Origin: Pegoplata infirma
Taxonomy: Eukaryota; Arthropoda; Insecta; Diptera; Anthomyiidae
DNA: 64,000 bases
NCBI GenBank assembly: GCA_963921195.1
Contig: OY992537.1
Location: 1,178,001 to 1,242,000 of the forward strand
Reading direction: 5' to 3'
A program made the translations under genes and the position numbers. Every line of letters starts with the position of its first letter. Position 1 is the first letter of the stretch. The notes below the pieces were generated by a model, which was not told where the DNA came from, did no database searches, and worked only from the letters and a program-made list of their open reading frames with translations. Below, piece by piece: positions 58,773-64,000 of this stretch.

Positions 58773-60022
58773 AAGGGTGACCATTTTTTCTCAAACTCAA
58801 ATCAGTACGCCAACTTTTTATAATTTTTTTTGCTGAATAACTCCCTGTTTAGCCATTGTAGCTTATTTCACTTGATAAATTGTAAAATCAAATCAAAATA
58901 AATTAATTAACTTCTCCACCTTAATTGTTCTAAAATTTTTGATTAATTTCAAATTAACGTTAAATTTATGAATTGCCAATTACTTTTCCTTTCATTTTTA
59001 ATTGTCATAATAAATGTCAAATTGTAAGCGCTGGGAAAATTTTATTACTGTTCAGTATTAAGCTCTCTCAGTTTCAATAAAATTTACTCTTGTTTTATAA
59101 TCCGAATCGACACGTTTTATTATTTCAAGCTGCGAATAATAGTCTCAAAAACAAATAAACAATTAAAAAATAATTAGTTAATTAATAATTAACGATTTCC
59201 CGAAAAACCTCGCGGGAAAACACTCCCTAAAAACTCATATGGAAAGAAAAATTATGAAAAATATTTTAACACTCAAAAAGTTTTGGTTTAATTAAAAGAA
59301 TTATTGTATATTGTTACTTGTATTTCAGTAAAAACAACTGTTAAAAACAACTTACATGAAAAGTTGTAGTAATTTTGCAGAAAATTAAGATCACCACAGA
59401 CAACATTTTTGAATGGCATTACGAAGACCTAGTTCTTTTGAGAATCGCCCCGATTCAAAGGACTTTTTTCTTAAGTTCTGAGATCTCTCTCTCTTCCTTA
59501 TAGAAAAATTCCCAAATCATGAGCACATATTTTTTAAAAACTCTTGTGCTCTTTGAACTTTTTCCGATAGAAAAAACCTCATCCATTTTTTTGGGATAAA
59601 ACCCCGCAAATACTAATGACTTTACCTCTTCCACACATCTTATTTTTATTTGGACTCATCCAATTACAATTTCTTCCTAAAAATATAGAAAATCTATCAT
59701 CATGAACTTTTCCCACAAAAAAGACCACTCAGATTCTGTGCGCTTTTTCTTATACAGATTAATTTTTTTTCGGACTCACAAGCTCTAAGATTCCTAGACT
59801 TAGCTTTTATAAAACTTCTCTAATAAATTATTTGATGGAAACAATAGTTTTAGTATAGAATTTTTGAATAAAATTATTTTTTTATTTGGAAATGTCCAAA
59901 AATCAGTACAATCAGTACATATTTTAAAAAAGCAGTACAAATCAGTACAAGGTATTTTGATCAGTACGCGTAACTAATAATCAGTACATGTACTGATCAA
60001 ATCAGTACGAATGGTCAGCCTA
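58773..60022. mobile_element. hAT-type element, AGGGTGACCA family
   Basis: The 8-bp duplication GATATGAT flanks it exactly (58765-58772 and 60023-60030). The ends AAGGGTGACCATT and AATGGTCAGCCTA are inverted, with ATCAGTAC subterminal repeats (five or more copies at 59900-60010). No transposase ORF. Confidence 0.88.
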
Positions 60023-60280
60023 GATATGATGCTCAAAATGTCCGATTGTTAGAGTTGAAATAATTCCTATAGGAGTATGCATGGACTCGTATGGATGTCT
60101 TTATGTGTTTACTTGTAGTGTTACGTTGAATTTAGTTATGCAATATTTACGAGTACTCACTTGTATTTATGTATTTGTGTGTATGTTTGTGTTTTGGTTC
60201 TTAAAATTTAGGTCGAAAGCAAGCCAGCATGTTGTCGTTTTCGTTGTTAATATCATTGCTGTACAGTACAAACCATTCTT

Positions 60281-61118
60281 TTTATACCCTAGTGGTTGAG
60301 GGTATATATAAGTTTGTCTTTCCGTTTGTAACTCATCGAAATATAGGTCAAGGAGCCCATAAAGTACATATCGCTCCTTTACTTGTATAGTGTCATAACT
60401 CAAAAAAATGCGTTTTTTGAGTTAATGATGTAGAATTAGTCGTTATATCGTGCTTTATTGTGTCAAAAATTCGTATTAATATCTTTTAAACTCACCGTTT
60501 GAGAAGAGTACACGCCATTATTACATTTTCTCTGTACCGGCCTTTTTCAATTAAAAAACAGTTTCAACAGTAAACTTTAAACGTGTTTTCTGCAAAATCA
60601 AATATTTTGAGTTGTGACACTATACAAGTAAAGAAGCGATATAGTATTGAGTAGTGATTGATTCTAGGACATTCTAGCAATGTCCGTATGTCTGTTGAAA
60701 TGGCGCTAACGGCCATAATATTGCACTGATATGACTGAAACTTAACATATTTACTTGCTGTTGCCCCGAGAATTTTGGTATTGCATTTAAGCGATTTCGG
60801 TTGAGTGTTTCACAAGTTATGAACGAAAATGTTAGGACACCTCGAAAATTTTTGTACATTTAACATAGCCTAAAAATGCAACATGCTTTAATTCGGCTGC
60901 TGGTTGACACATGTGAATAGAATTGAACACCAGATGGTTTTTAAAAAAGTACAAACATATGTTTTAACAATTTTTGTTCGCGGAAATTTTTTTTGCAATT
61001 TTTTTTTCTCGAAAATAATTTCTTTTTTAAATAAAATTGTTGGCAGTACCTAATATTTTTTTTACATTTTGTATGGTATCAATACATTCGGCAAGGCCGA
61101 ATATAACTTTTTTACTTG
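60281..61118 (-). repeat. CAAGTAAG-family repeat copy with MITE insertion
   Basis: Left edge TTTATACCCTAGTGG and GGGTATATATAAGTTTGTC; right edge ATTCGGC-AAG-GCCGAAT hairpin then TTTTTTACTTGG. Interrupted by the MITE at 60369-60643. Confidence 0.78.
60369..60643. mobile_element. Second copy of the ATCGCTC..ACTTG MITE
   Basis: ATATCGCTCCTTTACTTG / CAAGTAAAGAAGCGATAT termini with inner GTGTCATAACTCAAAA / TTTTGAGTTGTGACAC. Matches 46172-46443 across the interior (CTCACCGTTTGAGAAGAG). Confidence 0.85.
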
Positions 61119-62175
61119 GTTTTTTTTTTATTTTTTTTTAAGGCAAACACCCAGAAATCAATTTAGCACTTCGACAAATGCCAACAGTAACGACGACGAA
61201 CGGAAAATGGCAAAAAGTTAAATGACAACCTTTTTGGTATGATCAAATAACAGTCAACAACAAATGGTACATTTAGCGCTGGAATTTAAACGGTATTTAG
61301 ATTACTGAGATTTTTTGTATTTTTTCCATATTTTACATTCTTTTGTTTTTTTTGCAAGTACTTATATCACCAGTGATAACTGAAATCTGGCTCAATTAAA
61401 ATGCAAAATGTAAAACTAACAAAAAAAAATGTTGTGTATGCTTTCAATATAAAAACGCTTAAGATTCAATTGCTTTTTGACAACATATTAAGTAAATGAT
61501 TACTAATTGCAAAGAGTTATGTATACAATAGGGTGGCAGCGAAATTTTAACTTTGGATTTTTAACCTTGTCGGGTCGGAATATTGTGCCATGTGGACAAA
61601 TCGGATAGCTCTAACCCGTGCCCCATTGAGGTCAAAGTTCAAAATTCGGGTCGGAATATTGTGCCATATGGTCTAAAAGTGTTTCGGACAAATCGGATAA
61701 CTCTAACCCGTGCCCCATTGAGGTCAAAGTTAACAAGGCAAATGTCACCAAAAAATTAATTAATAAGCAAAGAAAATCTTTTTTAAAGAGCGACAAATAA
61801 CACAGGCACACAAAAAAAAGTGTCCAGACCCAGTTATTTCTAGGTTTTTGGGGTCGCTGAATCCTAATATGCCCATAACAAATCATTTCAATTGCCCGTT
61901 TTTCCCCTACCACCCCCATTAAACCCCCCGTAGAATTGACTTTTAATTCTCATACAAACTTAAAATTAATGAGTACTTTTATGTTTTTTTGGCAACTAAA
62001 CCCTAAAGTGGCAACAATAAAATTATGTTACCCTTCCCTCAACTCCTAGCACGCACTCACAACCCCCTGAAAGGGGATGAATTTTGAGTGTTCATAAAAA
62101 ATCAAGATGTATATGGGGCATTCCATGTGAAATCGGACACTTTGAAAAACTTTTTTTTTAGATTTTCCCAATTTG
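61119..62175. other. Intronic sequence with a local duplication
   Basis: A block of about 75 bp (GTCGGAATATTGTGCCAT...ACCCGTGCCCCATTGAGGTC) at 61573-61636 is repeated directly at 61652-61732 with a small insertion. No gene. Confidence 0.6.
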
Positions 62176-64000
62176 TTTACAGTTTTTAGTACCCTTCGAA
62201 AACTCCTTCGTGGTAAATTTTCAGATTTTTGTGATGACCCGTTCAAAAGAAATCGAATTTTTAAAAATTGGTAGATTGTTCCTTTACTCAAACTTCTTTT
62301 AATCATAACTTCTTCAATTATGGTCCAAATTTCAATTTTTTTTTTCAAAATTTTTGTTTTTTTACGTACTTTCTAAAAAAAAATCCCAAAAAATTCTTAA
62401 AAGCGCTCTAGTATGCGATTTTTAAGTTTTAAAATTTAAATCTCATTTTTGAAAATGTTTGTACTCTTCGATTTTTTTGGAATTTTGTTGTGTAAAACTT
62501 CTATTAATTCTACAAATTTTTTGCGCAGGAAGATCGTGGGATAACGATTATTACTATTTTTTAAAATTTTTTGAAAAAATGTTATTGTAATTTTCCAATC
62601 TCAAAATCATTTCTACTGCTCCAATGGTGCGTCATAGAGGGATCCTTAATAAGACCGACCCCCATTAATTTTTACGTCTTAACATTTCTTTGGAGCAAAC
62701 TAATACCCTATCTCCAATTTCTAAGGGGGCTCCCACACAAAACGACATTTTTTAAAATTTGTTCCAACCGCTCTAACTGCCCTAATAGTGCCCTTAGAGC
62801 AACAAAATATATGACCGACCCACAATATTTTTTTAGTCCAAACATTTTCTCTGAACACACCTACCCTCTATCTCTAACTGTTAAGGCGGTCCCCATAAAA
62901 TTTTTTTTATTTTTTGTAAATTTGTATGATTTAATCAGCTTCTACCTATCCAATGGTGCGTCCGAGAGGGGTCATTACTGAGACCGACCCCATTTATTTT
63001 TACCTTACAACATTTTTTCAAAACATACCTACGCCCTATCTGCACTCCCTAAGTAGGCTCCCATACAAATAACAGTTGGGGCAAATTTTATAAAAATGTA
63101 ATTTTGTATGGGAGCCTACTTAGGGAGTGGAGATAGGGCGTAGGTATGTTTTGAAAAAATGTTGTAGGGCAAAAATAAATGGGGGTCGGTCTCAGTAATG
63201 ACCCCTCTCGGACGCACGCTTGGACCGGTAGAAGCTGATAAAATAAAACAAATTTACAAAAAATAAAAAAAAATTGTATGGGGACCAACTTAACAGTTAA
63301 AGATAGAGGGTAGGTGTGTTCAGAGAAAATGTTTGGACTAAAAAAATATTGTGGGTCGGTCATACATTTTGTTGCTCTAAGGGCATTATAAGGGCAGTTA
63401 GAGCGGTTGGAACAATTTTTAAAAAATGTCGTTTTGTGTGGGAGCCCCCTTAGAAATTGGTGATAGGGTATTAGTTTGTTCCAAAGAAATGTTAAAACGT
63501 AAAAATTAATGGGGGTCGGTCTTATAAAGGACCCCTCTATGACGCACCATTGGAGCAGTAGAAATGATTTTGAGATTGGAAAATTACAATAAAATTTTTT
63601 CAAAAAATTTTAAAAAATAGTAATAATCATTATCCCACGATCTTCCTGGGCAAAAAATTTGTAGAATTGACAGAAGTTTTACACAAAAAAAATTTCAAAA
63701 AAATCGAAGAGTACAAACATTTTCAAAAATGAGATTTAAATTTTAAAACTTAAAAATCGCATACTAGAGCGCTTTTAAGAATTTTTTGGGATTTTTTTTT
63801 AGAAAGTACTTAAAAAAACAAAAATTTTGAAAAAAAAAAATTGAAATTTGGACCATTATTGAAGAAGTTATGATTAAAAGAAGTTTGAGTAAAGGAACAA
63901 ACTACCAATTGTTAAAAATTCGATATCTTTTGAACGGGTCATCAAAAAAATCTGAAAATTTACCACGAAGGAGTTTTTGAAGGGTACTAAAAACTGTAAA
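62176..64000. repeat. Near-perfect ~1.8-kb palindrome, cut by the window edge
   Basis: Arms 62176-63069 and 63103-64000 mirror around a 33-base centre, and the left arm continues leftwards beyond its last visible partner, so the palindrome runs past the window. Each arm contains degenerate units of about 160 bp (GGGGGTCGGTCT, TATGGGAGCC, GGCAGTTAGAGCGG). The two similar ORFs on opposite strands (62571-62981 and 63088-63603) are arm images. Confidence 0.92.

Noticed and set aside
62571..63603. Two similar ORFs on opposite strands in the right-hand palindrome
   Set aside because: They translate the two arms of one inverted repeat and have no domain, start context or splice signals.

Overview
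The window is AT-rich nuclear DNA from an insect, most likely a higher (cyclorrhaphan) fly. The evidence is one spliced gene of the fly PDGF/VEGF-related factor (Pvf) type, a dense load of nested DNA transposons, Helitrons and foldback elements, and a fragment of an RNase H-bearing insect non-LTR retrotransposon. There is no bacterial-style gene organisation; nearly all long ORFs are chance openings inside repeats.

One host gene spans most of the window on the minus strand. Exon 58118-58329 encodes the first part of a PDGF/VEGF cystine-knot domain (six cysteines). Exon 4284-4588 encodes the last two knot cysteines and a cysteine-rich tail. Exon 4076-4193 ends the protein. All three exons have consensus splice sites and compatible phases and give a continuous 210-residue C-terminal part of a Pvf ligand. 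The two halves of the knot domain are separated by one intron of 53,529 bp (4589-58117). The N-terminal exons with the signal peptide lie beyond the right edge, more than 5.6 kb upstream.

The giant intron is a repeat archive. From left to right it holds: a hAT element with an 8-bp target duplication (5614-6752); an inverted-repeat element carrying a tRNA-like module (7766-8416); a tail-to-tail pair of nearly identical Helitron copies forming a 2.26-kb-arm inverted repeat (11041-18358); a piggyBac-like MITE (19496-20000); a hAT element nested in a TCCCAGCAAAA element (20128-21461); a 375-bp hairpin MITE inside another element (24722-25714); a SINE copy (30120-30320); nested foldbacks (30693-34513); an I/LOA-like LINE fragment with RNase H (40018-41096); foldbacks at 41702-42699 and 42722-44750; nested elements with two tRNA-like modules (44771-46017); a second Helitron (47351-49311); a foldback (49636-50410); a hammerhead-ribozyme-like motif followed by a second SINE copy (53544-53950); a 20-bp minisatellite (55427-55745); and a composite element (56260-58052).

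To the right of exon 58118-58329, the upstream intron holds a hAT element (58773-60022), another copy of the hairpin-bearing dispersed repeat with a MITE inside it (60281-61118), and one half plus most of the other half of a near-perfect 1.8-kb palindrome that runs off the window edge. Left of the gene (below about 4 kb) lie the unresolved 3' UTR and several inverted-repeat elements.

The most noteworthy points are the split cystine-knot domain with a 53.5-kb intron, the recent Helitron inverted pair, the hammerhead-like fold at 53544-53611, a two-copy tRNA-Lys-like SINE family, and the recurrence of tRNA-like (A box/B box) modules inside inverted-repeat elements.
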